Positions 1 through 7,749 of a stretch of DNA of 10,765 nucleotides are shown piece after piece (position 1 is the stretch's first letter; every line of letters starts with the position of its first letter). This DNA comes from Dictyocoela muelleri. Lineage: Eukaryota; Microsporidia. A program made the translations under genes and the position numbers. The notes below the pieces were generated by a model, which ran no database searches, was not told the origin of the DNA, and saw nothing but the letters and a program-made list of their open reading frames with translations. The DNA is taken from the NCBI GenBank assembly GCA_016256075.1, contig SDVU01000759.1, forward strand, positions 1 to 10,765, written 5' to 3'.

Positions 1-192
1 ATAAGAGTTTTAATAAGTTATTGTTGCTTTTACGAATAAATAATTAAATATTTTATTTTATATTTTTGATTTTTTTTTTGATTTTTTTAATTTTTCTTTA
101 AAATTTTCATTTCGGGCATGAAATTCCATTACGGGCGTAAAAGTACCATTCACAAAAAAATATTTTTTTTAACTTTGGTTAAGTTGTTTTCC
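1..192. other. AT-rich intergenic stretch with a short two-copy repeat
   Basis: No coding signal is visible on either strand. The sequence is dominated by runs of T and A. Two adjacent units of about 20 bp, beginning CATTTCGGGC at 108 and CATTACGGGC at 127, form a degenerate tandem pair followed by a further CATT. It may be debris of the C-terminal flank of the neighbouring Merlin element, but nothing shows this directly. Confidence 0.4.
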
Positions 193-438
193 CGGGTTAG
201 TCACCACCTTTAAAAATTAGTAAATCTCAATTGGTAAGATGAGAGAACGTGATTTCTATTTCAAATTAGCTCTAAATGATGAGATAAACTTATATATATT
301 AAAATATTAATGTCAACTATTTTATATCTTAATATATATAATTTTATCTCATCATTTAGAGGTTATTTGAAATAAGAATCATGTTCTCTCCTCTTACCAA
401 TTGAGATTTACTAATTTTTTAAGTTGGTCACTAACCCG
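193..438. repeat. Foldback (MITE-like) element with ~114-bp inverted arms
   Basis: The two halves are inverted copies: 193-306 pairs with 325-438, leaving a loop of about 18 bp. Both outer ends read CGGGTTAGT inward. By eye the arms differ at roughly 11 of 114 positions, about 90% identity, so this is not recent. It encodes nothing. It abuts the C-terminal end of the Merlin transposase relic on its right, which suggests insertion into or beside that gene. I found no convincing target site duplication: AAGTTGTTTTCC lies before it and TTGTAGAATC after it. The DNA transposon superfamily that moved it cannot be told from these termini. Confidence 0.8.
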
Positions 439-440
439 TT

Positions 441-943
441 GTAGAATCAAATATACATATCGATTAACTTTTCAGTTCTATGACGAAATTAAATTCCTCG
501 TTTTATAACTGACCAACAACCTTCAATAGTGTTAATATGTGCACCAGTGAAACTATCAACAAATTCCTCAGAATGATTAACAGTTTGATGATCTAAAAAA
601 TATCTTTTAGCTCCAGAATAATCTCTCCAACCATCACTATGTATAAGCGAATCAAGAAAAATATATCTTTTAAAGAATTTATTTATCTCTTTCTTTTATC
701 TTTTTTTGCATTTTTTCAAGATTATTCTTCTTTCAGCACTTCTTTCTACGGCTCCCAAAATCCATACGCCATCTACTTCATGTCTTCTTTCATATTTCTT
801 TTTACCCAACTTAATTCGTCTAGTTCAACAATCATTTCATTTACACATATACTTTTATCATTTCATAATACTTTTCAATTATATTTGATTTTTTTTCAAA
901 TTTACTTAAAACTTTATAAACAGTATGGCGTGATATATTAGAC
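441..943 (-). pseudogene. Merlin (IS1595/ISXO2-like) DDE transposase, C-terminal two thirds, decayed
   Basis: Read on the minus strand, this carries the hallmarks of the Merlin superfamily, whose bacterial relatives are IS1595/IS1016. In order there is a helix-turn-helix-like stretch (NISRHTVYKVL, near 930-900), the first catalytic Asp in VELDE (codon 818-820), RRHEVDGVWILGAVER (about 735-790), the second Asp in HSDGWRDYSG (codon 633-635), the NHSEEFVDSFTGAH block, and the catalytic Glu in NTIEGCWSVIKRG (codon 522-524). RHRTEKLIDMY follows, as expected near the C-terminus. Frame changes lie between 844 and 829 and between the first Asp and the VDGVW block. In-frame stops are at 696-698 and 489-491, so it is dead. 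Its upstream end is cut by the hAT element starting at 944; the continuation lies at 3883-4040. Confidence 0.85.
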
Positions 944-957
944 CAAGGGTCGGCAAC
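944..957 (+). repeat. Left terminal inverted repeat of the hAT element
   Basis: CAAGGGTCGGCAAC matches the reversed right end at 12 of 14 positions and continues with a T run on both sides. It is recognisable as the CAGGGGTCGGCAA-type end of BED-finger hAT elements. Confidence 0.85.
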
Positions 958-1597
958 TTTGTGACCGCGGGCGCCATGGCGCCCGTCGAGTATTTTTATG
1001 GCGCCCGACAATAATTTATGTAAAAACAAATTATAAAAATAATTCTGAATTATGTGACCAAACCTGCAATATAATTGCAAACCTTAGTGAAATAACGAAA
1101 ACCAATAAATTATAATTGTATTAAAGTATTTTTTGTGATTAATTATTATGATCTGAATTTTTATTAGACACAATAAGTGCTCGATTTTCCTAGATAAATA
1201 TTAAAGTAATACTTAATGTATAATTTTATTCAATTTTTACTCTATCTCAGTGTTAAAATGTTTTTAATGTTTTCGTTTCTATCATTTTTATTCACCATAA
1301 GCGACTTTTTTAGATTTTATACAACATTGACAAGTTTTCATCAAAAATTTTGCATTGATGACTAAATATAAAACGGGACATTTTCCAACATAAAAATTAA
1401 TTAAAGTTTAAAAATCGTTAATTGCTGTTCTATATTTTTTCAAAAACCTATACTAGAGTCTCATACTTATACGCTATTTTTTTCGACAGTAATTACTATT
1501 ACACTCTCAAATTTTTAATAAATATATTCTATGTTTTTTTCGATTAAAAACTTATCACATATTTCATTATATATTTTTAAAATAGGATTACCATTCA
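958..1597 (+). other. 5' untranslated/subterminal region of the hAT element
   Basis: This is noncoding sequence between the left end and the BED-finger reading frame. Its first 50 bp are GC-rich and contain a perfect 18-bp palindrome at 968-985 plus a further copy of its half, GGCGCCCG, at 1001-1008. The remainder is AT-rich with no reading frame I can support. Subterminal repeats are known transposase-binding sites in hAT elements; that role here is inference. Confidence 0.6.
968..985. repeat. Perfect 18-bp GC palindrome near the hAT left end
   Basis: CGGGCGCCATGGCGCCCG is its own reverse complement. A partial repeat, TGGCGCCCGAC, lies at 1000-1010. No equally perfect copy is present near the right end, where TGCGCTCGCAG (near 3820) and TGCGCTGGAG (near 3848) form a looser pair. 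Confidence 0.8.
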
Positions 1598-3433
1598 ATG
1601 GAGAGAAAAAGACGAGAATATGTTTATAATTGTGAATGGGAAGAAAAATTCTGCTTTATTTACCACAAAAATAGGACAATTTGTCTTTTGTGTCATCCAA
1701 CCGTTTCCATACCAAAAAAGAGTAATGTCAAAAGAAATTTTGATACAAAGCACAATACTTTTGACATGAATTTTTTCCCCTAATTCCGAAATAAGAAAAA
1801 AAGAAATATCCTAAAGAAAACTAAAATTTTCCCAATTACAAACATTTTTTTCCAAGGCATTTTTTGCAATCAACAAAGGTTACGAGTGCATCATTTCAAG
1901 TCGCGCATTTATTGGCGAAAAATCTGAAGTCATTTGTAGATGGTGAGATCATAAAAGAAGCTTTAATTCTAGCTGCAGCAACTTTATTTGGTGATTTTCT
2001 AAAAAAATCTGAAATAATGACAACAATTAACTCTATGCAGATTCAGCAAGTACAATAACCAGAATAATCGAAATGATAGCAGATGATGTTGAAGAAAGTT
2101 TGCATAAAGATTTTGAAAAATATGTCTTTTTTTCTTTACAAATTTATGAATCGTTGGATATTTCTAATACTTCCCAACTATGTATAGTAGCAAAGATGGC
2201 GTTCAAAGACTTTTCTGTTAAAGAATAATTTATAAAGTTATTACCCTTAAAAGGTCATGCAAGGGGGATAGATATATTTAAAACGTTAAAAAAGTATCTT
2301 TTAGAAGAAAAATATACCAAAACAAAACTAGCAGGTATTACAACAGATGGGGCTCCTGCGATGATAGGAAAATACAATGAATTTGTTTCTTTATGCCGAA
2401 TGGATAACTCTTTTCCAAAATTCCTAGCTTATCACTGCATTATTCATCAAGAGATTCTGTGTACTAAAGTCATTCCTTTTAAGATGTATTGCTGACTGTA
2501 ACAAAAATAATTAATTCTATAAGAGCAGGAGCATTGAAACATCGTTTATTTAAACTTCTTCTTCAAGCTGATGAGGTTGAAAACTTTGATGATCTTATTA
2601 CACACACTGACGTGAGATGGCTAAGTAGCGGAAAGTTACTTGAAAGATTCATATATTTGCTGCCACAGGTAAGAGATTTTCTACTATCAAACAATCAAAC
2701 AAATGACGAACTGTATTAGGACTACTGGCTAATTAAACTCGGGTTTATATCGGAATTAACTTGTAAATTGAAAGAACTCAATTTAAAGCTACAAGGGAAA
2801 ACCAATCACATTGCAAATATGGTAGGAAATATAAACTCATTTAAGGGAAAACTTCTCTTATGGAAAACTTATATAATAAGAAATGATTTAACACATTTTC
2901 CTAATTTAAAACTTGTAATCGAAAAATACTGTGTCGAAAATACTCGTGTAAGCCATCTTTTTGAACATTTCGATATTTTGCTGGATGAATTCAATTCTAG
3001 ATTTATTGATTTTCGCCAATTTGAAAACTTCTTGTCTTTCTTTATTAATCCATTCAACAATTTATCTCAGAAAAACTTGAATTCAATTATTAACTATTTT
3101 GGTATTAAATCGAAAGAATGTTTTGAATTAGAGGTTATTGAATTTCAAACCGATATTTCTCTCAAAGCTTATTTTGCCGGAGTTTATTTTTGGAGAATGA
3201 TTGATGAAAATAGGGTTCCTCTTATATAATACTGCGCTTTAAAATTGAATTCATTGTGCGCATCAACCTACACATGTGAATGTTTATTTTCAAAATTACT
3301 ATACTTGAAATCGAAATATAGATCAAAATTATCTGATACTCATTTAGATCAATGTATTAGGCTAGGCTGTTGTACATATTTACCTAATTACTCAGAGTTG
3401 GCTAATAAGTTACAATTTCAAACATCTCATTAA
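1598..3433 (+). pseudogene. hAT transposase with N-terminal BED zinc finger, inactivated
   Basis: The first ATG (1598) opens a BED finger: WEEKFCFIYHKNRTICLLC with later His residues in DTKHNTFD. Next come the KPF-like segment LKSFVDGEIIKEAL (about 1920-1965), SASTITRIIEMIADDVEES (about 2043-2099), the RNase H-fold core with TTDGAPAMIG (about 2343-2370), the CxxH signature AYHCIIHQE (about 2428-2455) and TDVRWLSSGKLLERF (about 2608-2652). The C-terminal hATC dimerisation region, STYTCECLFSKLLYLKSKYR and DTHLDQCIRLG, lies at about 3260-3370. Frame changes lie near 1780-1864, 2034 and 2488. In-frame stops are near 2226, at 2717-2719 and at 3227-3229. The last three segments share one frame. Domain content matches ZBED5/GTF2IRD2/SCAND3-type proteins and the hAT elements they came from. 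It is not functional as read. Confidence 0.9.
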
Positions 3434-3868
3434 ATCGTTAATTAAATACTATTTTAACGGGAATCATATTATTTTATTACATATATTTAAAGCCATTATC
3501 GACATTCGTCTCACAAAAATTAAATAATTATATGTATAAATTACGATAGGTCTATATAAAAATAAATTACTGTCTTATTTATTTATAAATAAAAAACATG
3601 ATTAAAAAACAGCAGTTTTGTTTTAAATGATTTTACTGGCAATTTTAAATTAAAGCTGCGTCTAACCGGCAAACTAGGTTTAGCTAATACAGCCGAAATA
3701 AGTAGTATAAACTCTTGTCTTAGTATACAAGTTTAATTTTAGAATTTGATCTAAAATAATGCTTTTTTGCAGTAATTTTAAAAAAACTCTAATTTCTAAC
3801 CCATAATAAATTATAAATGCGCTCGCAGTGACTTCTTTTTCAAAAAATGCGCTGGAGACCTAAAAAAT
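3434..3868 (+). other. 3' untranslated/subterminal region of the hAT element
   Basis: AT-rich sequence between the transposase stop and the right terminal repeat. No reading frame or structured RNA is supported. Two related 10-mers, TGCGCTCGCA and TGCGCTGGAG, near 3820-3857 may be subterminal binding sites. Confidence 0.5.
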
Positions 3869-3882
3869 GTTGCCGACTCCTG
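3869..3882 (-). repeat. Right terminal inverted repeat of the hAT element
   Basis: GTTGCCGACTCCTG is the reverse complement of the left end with two mismatches. Immediately outside, the Merlin sequence resumes on the minus strand. Confidence 0.85.
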
Positions 3883-4040
3883 GTGTAATTAATAAAAAAA
3901 TAGATTTTTATGATGAACGAGGTTTATACGTCAATAAATACATGAATAGTTTAATTCTCCAGTCTTTTCATGTTTTTTATTTGACATCAATTTTTTTCTC
4001 AGTGAAATTTTTTAATCACAAGAGTTTTTAAAATTATAAG
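3883..4040 (-). pseudogene. Merlin transposase, upstream part, separated from the rest by the hAT insertion
   Basis: On the minus strand one frame reads FKNSCD, stop, KISLRKKIDVK, and further on DWRIKLFMYLLTYKPRSS. The cysteine followed by a K-I-S-x-R-K block, then a segment like L-x-x-W-x-x-L-x-Y-L, is the usual order just upstream of the helix-turn-helix in Merlin and IS1595 transposases. This fits with the HTH that resumes on the other side of the hAT element at about 930. Several stops are present. The upstream zinc-binding part is not found: the match fades at about 4040, close to the hairpin at 4049. Assignment is good from order and context but weaker than for 441-943. Confidence 0.6.
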
Positions 4041-4048
4041 ACGGAAAT

Positions 4049-4081
4049 CCGGCAACTCGCCCTAATGGGACGAGTTGCCGG
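4049..4081. repeat. 33-bp hairpin, copy 1 (11-bp perfect stem)
   Basis: The stem CCGGCAACTCG (4049-4059) pairs perfectly with CGAGTTGCCGG (4071-4081) around the loop CCCTAATGGGA, whose CCC and GGG can extend the stem. A related hairpin sits at 10516-10544. It lies where the Merlin relic fades and 4 bp before the minisatellite, so it may be an element terminus. Confidence 0.85.
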
Positions 4082-4085
4082 GTAG

Positions 4086-4462
4086 CCTATAACTCTAACA
4101 AAATCTTTCTATAACTCTGGAAAAATGTATCTATAAGTCAGAAAGAATCGAGTCTATAACTATAGGGGTCTATGACTATGAAAAAGAGGTCTATGACTAT
4201 GAAAAATGGAACGATGACTATAAAAAAAGAGTTCTATAACTATGGGGAAAGGAGTCTATAACTTTAGAAAAAGTGTTCTATAACTCGGGCAAAGGGGTCT
4301 ATAACTATAGGATAGGGGGTCTATAAGTATGGGAAAAGGGTTCTATAAATATGTAAACGAAGTCTATAACTATAGGAAAATGGTCTAAAACTTTGGCAAA
4401 AGAGGTCTATATCTTTAGAAAAGAGGCTATAACACTGGCAAAGAGGTCTATAACTATTAAAA
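4086..4462. repeat. Minisatellite, about 18 units of 20-23 bp
   Basis: Degenerate tandem units follow the pattern GTCTATAACTATgGGaAAaG, each opening with a variant of CTATAACT. I count 18 units, one short (16 bp). Unit lengths vary between 16 and 23 and are not multiples of three, and stops occur in the frames, so the array is not coding. It runs from just after the 4049 hairpin to just before the foldback element at 4473. The flanks CGGGTAGCC (4079-4087) and GGGCTACCG (4464-4472) are nearly inverted to each other, which hints that array and flanks are one unit. Confidence 0.9.
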
Positions 4463-4472
4463 CGGGCTACCG

Positions 4473-5015
4473 AAAAAACGCCGGAGGCGTTTTTCCGGAT
4501 TTTTATCCGGCGAAATATCTGTAAAAACGCCGGTGAAATTTAAATTAAATAATAAATAAAATAAATTTATTAATAAAAATTGATATTTAAAATCTGAATT
4601 TAAAATTGATATTTAAAAATTGATATTTAAAAATTGATATTTAAAAATTGATATTTAAAAATTGATATGTGAAAATTGAAAACAAAAATGGCTATGTGAA
4701 AATTGGTATTTAAAAATTATTGCGAAAAATCAAAATTTGAAATAAAAATATTTTTATAAATTACCCTTTTGATTATATTTTGTTCTTTTACTTTTTATTA
4801 TTCCCAAATACGAAAGTTGAATAAAGAAAAAGCTGAAAGAACCGAAATAAATCAAAAACATAATTTCTAATTATATTTTTTTTTCAAATTAATTTTTAAA
4901 TATCAATTTTTATTAATAATTTTATTTTATTTATTATTTAATTTAAATTTCACCGGCGTTTTTACGGATATTTCGCCGGATAAAAATCCGGAAAAACGCC
5001 TCCGGCGTTTTTTTT
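4473..5015. mobile_element. Foldback element with ~120-bp nearly identical arms and GC hairpin tips
   Basis: The sequence at 4473-4591 is repeated in inverted orientation at 4896-5015, with about two substitutions over some 119 bp by eye. The tip of each arm holds nested palindromes: AACGCCGGAGGCGTTT, then CCGGATTTTTATCCGG, then a CGGCG and CGCCGG pair, in strong contrast to the AT-rich arms behind. The centre (4592-4895) contains 14-bp tandem repeats and AT-rich filler with no reading frame. It encodes no transposase, so it is a non-autonomous foldback or MITE-like element. The near-identity of the arms suggests recent insertion or gene conversion between arms. No clear target duplication is visible: GGGCTACCG is on the left and GGATTGCCG on the right. 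Confidence 0.85.
4576..4672. repeat. 14-bp tandem repeat inside the foldback element
   Basis: About six to seven units of AAAAATTGATATTT lie head to tail at the inner end of the left arm; the later ones are exact. The right arm carries only one unit in inverted form near 4895-4910, so the array expanded on the left side only. Confidence 0.85.
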
Positions 5016-5024
5016 GGATTGCCG

Positions 5025-5745
5025 TACAGTTTGGATAAAAAAACATGGCACAATATTTGGCATGTTTTCTATTTTGGGACAACTAAAGTTATCTAAAAGG
5101 AGAAGAATATAACGTCTTTTCTTATAAGGTTCACAATTAGGTTGTTTAGATATTCATAAAACAATGATGAAGTTAGCCAAGAAGTTTTGTTTTATCTGTA
5201 AAATATATTAAATGTTTATAAATTTAGAGACTAAAATATTCTAGAATTTTTGGATTTTCCTATAAGTAGGGGCCTTAGTCTCTCACCAAATATGTTCACT
5301 CCTAACATCAAAGGCAATCTGGTTTTATTTAGTTTGATATTTTTATTGTTAGTCTTAAAAAAATAACGTAAGATTTATTGAATCTGGACTTAATGTATAA
5401 GCTAGTTTCGTCTATATTGAATGTGTCTTGTTTGTTGTATGATTTAAATTTTTTGTTCAATTCTTTTGAAAAACTATCTATCATGGTCAAATCTGCACTC
5501 GCTGCTTCACCATGTAATCTGATATAATATAATGGTTGTCTTTTAATAAAATTTCTGATGAAATATTGTGTAACGCTAACTTCACACAATTATTTTTTTT
5601 TAAAAATTCATTGCTAGATCTAAAATCCTACTTTGTTTAATTGGAACGTTTTTTTGTCTTAAGATTTTTATTTTTTACTAAAAATGAATCAAGTTCAACA
5701 TGCTTATTATGAACACTAGATAGACTAGTCCTTCTTTCATATTAG
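5025..5745 (-). pseudogene. pogo/Tigger-like (CENP-B family) transposase, decayed
   Basis: Minus-strand pieces come in the order expected of a pogo/Tigger DDE transposase. VPIKQSRILDLAMNFLKKN (about 5648-5590) matches the nipIsgpiLqekA region of the CENP-B-type DNA-binding domain. FIRNFIKRQ, then RLHGEAASADL (about 5515-5485), precede the first catalytic Asp in FNIDETSLY (codon 5410-5412). GVNIFGERLRPLLIGKSKN (5302-5245) is the K-L-x-P-L-x-I-G-K-S block. ILLLLDNFSCPKIENM (about 5106-5060) holds the second catalytic Asp (codon 5091-5093). The third catalytic residue and C-terminus are missing: the match ends close to the foldback element at 4473-5015. At least three frame changes and several stops are present. 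Its N-terminal part continues at 10366-10515, beyond the inserted block. Confidence 0.85.
5656..5745 (-). repeat. Long direct repeat, left copy (Tigger segment flanking the inserted block)
   Basis: This segment and 10366-10447 are direct copies. From ATTTTTTACTAAAAA (5670) to ATATTAG (5745) there are about 7-8 differences over 76 aligned bases. Near 5661-5669 this copy has about 9 extra bases. Both copies code for the same Tigger stretch (TSLSSVHNKHV-type) on the minus strand. Confidence 0.85.
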
Positions 5746-5824
5746 CTGTCCGGCGTTTCGCCGCAAATTTAAAACCTTAAAAAATCATAATAAAATCATT
5801 AAATAAAAATTAAAAGAAGTTTTG

Positions 5825-5886
5825 AATGAATCTATTGAATTGATATTGTCATAATAAGGACATATCAATTCTAATAGGTCTTCATT
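5825..5886. repeat. Imperfect inverted repeat, arms ~26 bp
   Basis: AATGAATCTATTGAATTGAT (from 5825) pairs imperfectly with the sequence ending GGTCTTCATT at 5886. The central GAATTGATATTGTC and GACATATCAATTC form the best part, with a loop of about 8 bp. Confidence 0.65.
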
Positions 5887-6182
5887 GAGATTGTTTGACA
5901 GATAATGTTATAAAAAAATATTCAATAAATAATGAACTATTTAGATCTCAAAATCATTAGTGCAATCATAATTATGAAAAATTGGGCATTTTTTGTAAAT
6001 TTAATTCCAAAAAAAATGAACAATAGACACATATGTATAACCCAAGATATCATGAGTGTTAAAATGACTCATATCGTCTTATACCCATTTATTTTTACCC
6101 AATAAAAAAAATCACATTTATAAATAGACAAAAATACTCCATAAAGTAACTTGTTATATATTAAGGCGACATTCCATTTATC

Positions 6183-6187
6183 AATAC
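6183..6187. repeat. Target site duplication of the gypsy element, left copy
   Basis: AATAC directly precedes the LTR at 6188 and is repeated directly after the other LTR at 10213-10217. Five base pairs is the standard duplication for Ty3/gypsy integrases. Confidence 0.85.
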
Positions 6188-6407
6188 TGTGACAATCATT
6201 AATATAAAAATAATCTTTTTAAACTTTCTTTTATTTAAATTTTTATATTCCTTCTTCACCATATTTTTTATTTTTTAACTCTTTATATACCTTTTAATCG
6301 CATCGTTAACCAATAAAACAACCTGGACTCCTTTAACTCCTTTAACTCCTTTAACTTCTTTAAGGTCATTGGTTCATGTGTCTAAATACTAATTGTGTTT
6401 TACGATA
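6188..6407 (-). repeat. 3' LTR of the gypsy element
   Basis: 220 bp, matching 10010-10212 almost throughout. On the minus strand the LTR opens TGTCGTAAAAC in the other copy (TATCGTAAAAC here) and ends GATTGTCACA. It holds four 9-bp units of CTCCTTTAA type (6328-6363), against two in the 5' LTR. A TATA-like GTATATAAAG (minus strand, about 6280-6291) is present. Confidence 0.9.
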
Positions 6408-6422
6408 TTCTTCCCACTCTTT
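6408..6422 (-). promoter_or_regulatory. Polypurine tract of the gypsy element
   Basis: On the minus strand AAGAGTGGGAAGAA runs directly up to the 3' LTR. This is the purine-rich primer site for plus-strand DNA synthesis that LTR elements carry at this place. Confidence 0.75.
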
Positions 6423-6448
6423 GGTCTTATGTATTTAATATTTATCCA

Positions 6449-7420
6449 TTAAAACAAATCATTTATCATAAACTTTATACTGTTTCCTTTATCACTTATA
6501 TCACAGATAGCAAATGGACCTAACCATTTAGGATCTAACTTATTCCTAATGATATTCTTAATGTAAATTTGGGTACCAATTTTGTAACTATATTTGGTAT
6601 TTCTATTTTTATTCACTTTGTTATTATTTATAATTTTAGATAATTTGTTGTTCATTTTTATAGTGTTAATTGTTGGAATTATATTGTAAATTGATGAATA
6701 TAATGGATTTTTCATACCAATTGCTTCAATTGACGAAGTCCCTATACTTCTATGGAAAGTATAATTGATACCTCCTTCAATAAACTTTAATGCTCTTTTA
6801 ATATCAACATTTTTATAAATACGCAGACCATTTAATATCGTAGAATTTATCCTCTCAGATACACCATTTGACTGTGGATTATATGGTGTAGTGAAGACAT
6901 GAATAAAATTATATTTTTCAGACAATGCTTGAAACTCTTTTGAAGTATATTAAGTCCCTTGATCAGTCAGAATTTTTTGCGGTTTCGAAAATATATTTGG
7001 CCAGTGTTTTTCAAATTTATTTGTTATTGTGCTGGATTTGATATCGTTGATTTTTATAAGTTTCGAATATCTTGAAAAATGATCTGTTACTGTTAGAATG
7101 TAACACTTCTTCTCCCATTCAGAAAAAATCTATCGGCCTTAATATATCACTACTTATATATTCAAAAGGCATTGATGGAATTTTGGCTATATTTATTTTC
7201 CCGTATTTAGAGAAATTATCTTTACTTATTTGACAAAGATTACAGTTTGTTATAGAATTTTCAATATTTTGTTTTATATTTTTAATTTCAAAGGCATTTT
7301 TTAATGTGTAGTAGGTTTTTGATATTCCTGGATGGGCAAGAAAATCATGAACATCTTTTAAAAAATCAGTAATGTGTTCATCTGGAATTTTAAGTTTATT
7401 ATTTTCAATATTTAATTTAT
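6449..7420 (-). pseudogene. gypsy integrase region (fossil)
   Basis: The minus strand shows an N-terminal zinc-binding part with HDFLAHPGISKTYYTLKN (near 7355-7305) and ITNCNLCQISKDNFSKYG (near 7245-7195), the H2C2 arrangement. Next comes the catalytic core, with LTDQG near 6965-6950 and the PYNPQSNGVSERINST block (about 6885-6838), which holds the catalytic Glu. The C-terminal part KLDPKWLGPF (about 6540-6510) resembles the GPY/F module of Ty3/gypsy integrases. The region is the last of the polyprotein and ends shortly before the polypurine tract. It is broken. Confidence 0.88.
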
Positions 7421-7428
7421 TATCGTAT

Positions 7429-7746
7429 TTATATTTTAATTTTTTTTATAGGATTTTCTGATTTAGAATTTTTTCTTTTAATTAAACATAGATTTCTGGA
7501 TAAATAATCTGCTTCTTTATTTTTATTTCCAGATATATGTTTCAGTTCGTAATTATATTCTTCTAATTCTATTTTCCATCTCTGTGCACGGCTTGAATCT
7601 AAATCCTTTTTAAATAATAAATTCCGATTGTCAGATAATATAATTATTTTAGATCCATAAATAATATTTCTGAAATTCTTAAAAGCTTTAAGAATAGCAA
7701 AAACTTCCTTTTCCATCGTTGTATAATTTAGTTCACTCTTATTCAA
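7429..7746 (-). pseudogene. gypsy RNase H region (fossil)
   Basis: SELNYTTMEKEVFAILKAF and ILSDNRNLLFKKDL carry the acidic residues of retrotransposon RNase H. RAQRWKIELEEYNYELKHI and the GNKNKEADYLSRN end are typical of Ty3/gypsy elements (compare RAxRWxxxLxxYxFxIxYxPGxxNxxADxLSR). The domain removes template RNA during reverse transcription. It lies between reverse transcriptase and integrase, as expected. Confidence 0.9.
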
Positions 7747-7749
7747 TTT

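Larger units (their letters stand above)
944..3882 (+). mobile_element. hAT DNA transposon (BED-finger, ZBED5/GTF2IRD2-like lineage), inserted in Merlin
   Basis: The ends are 14-bp imperfect inverted repeats: CAAGGGTCGGCAAC at 944-957 and, reversed, CAGGAGTCGGCAAC at 3869-3882. This is the familiar terminal sequence of one group of hAT elements. The interior holds one plus-strand hAT transposase relic. Both flanks belong to one Merlin gene on the other strand, so the element landed inside Merlin. An 8-bp target duplication is expected but not recognisable: TATTAGAC lies on the left and GTGTAATT on the right. Several frame breaks in the transposase make it non-autonomous. Length, about 2.9 kb, is normal for an autonomous member, so it decayed by point changes rather than internal deletion. 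Confidence 0.9.
5746..6187. mobile_element. Left part of a GC-hairpin-ended noncoding element holding the gypsy insertion
   Basis: It starts with a GC-rich hairpin, CCGGCGTTTCGCCG (5750-5763), in otherwise AT-rich DNA. The same hairpin, reversed, ends the matching right part at 10365. Without the retrotransposon the two parts make about 590 bp. No reading frame is credible on either strand. An imperfect inverted repeat at 5825-5886 is the only other structure. It is probably a non-autonomous DNA element, similar in design to the one at 4473-5015 but without clear sequence identity to it. Family unknown. Confidence 0.55.

Noticed and set aside
639-941. Plus-strand reading frame of 100 codons
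   Set aside because: It is opposite the Merlin transposase motifs on the minus strand, is rich in F/S/L from AT composition, and has no recognisable domain.
2869-3060. Minus-strand reading frame of 63 codons
   Set aside because: Antisense to the conserved C-terminal half of the hAT transposase.
4049-4081. Rho-independent transcription terminator
   Set aside because: The stem is GC-rich but no T run follows, and nothing here is bacterial.
4086-4462. CRISPR array or coding repeat
   Set aside because: Units are contiguous and degenerate without unique spacers, the unit length is not constant or divisible by three, and the setting is eukaryotic.
5041-5068. Palindrome AAACATGG...CATGTTTT
   Set aside because: It falls inside the Tigger coding relic (the LLDN region and what follows), the inner part does not pair, and chance in AT-rich DNA explains it.
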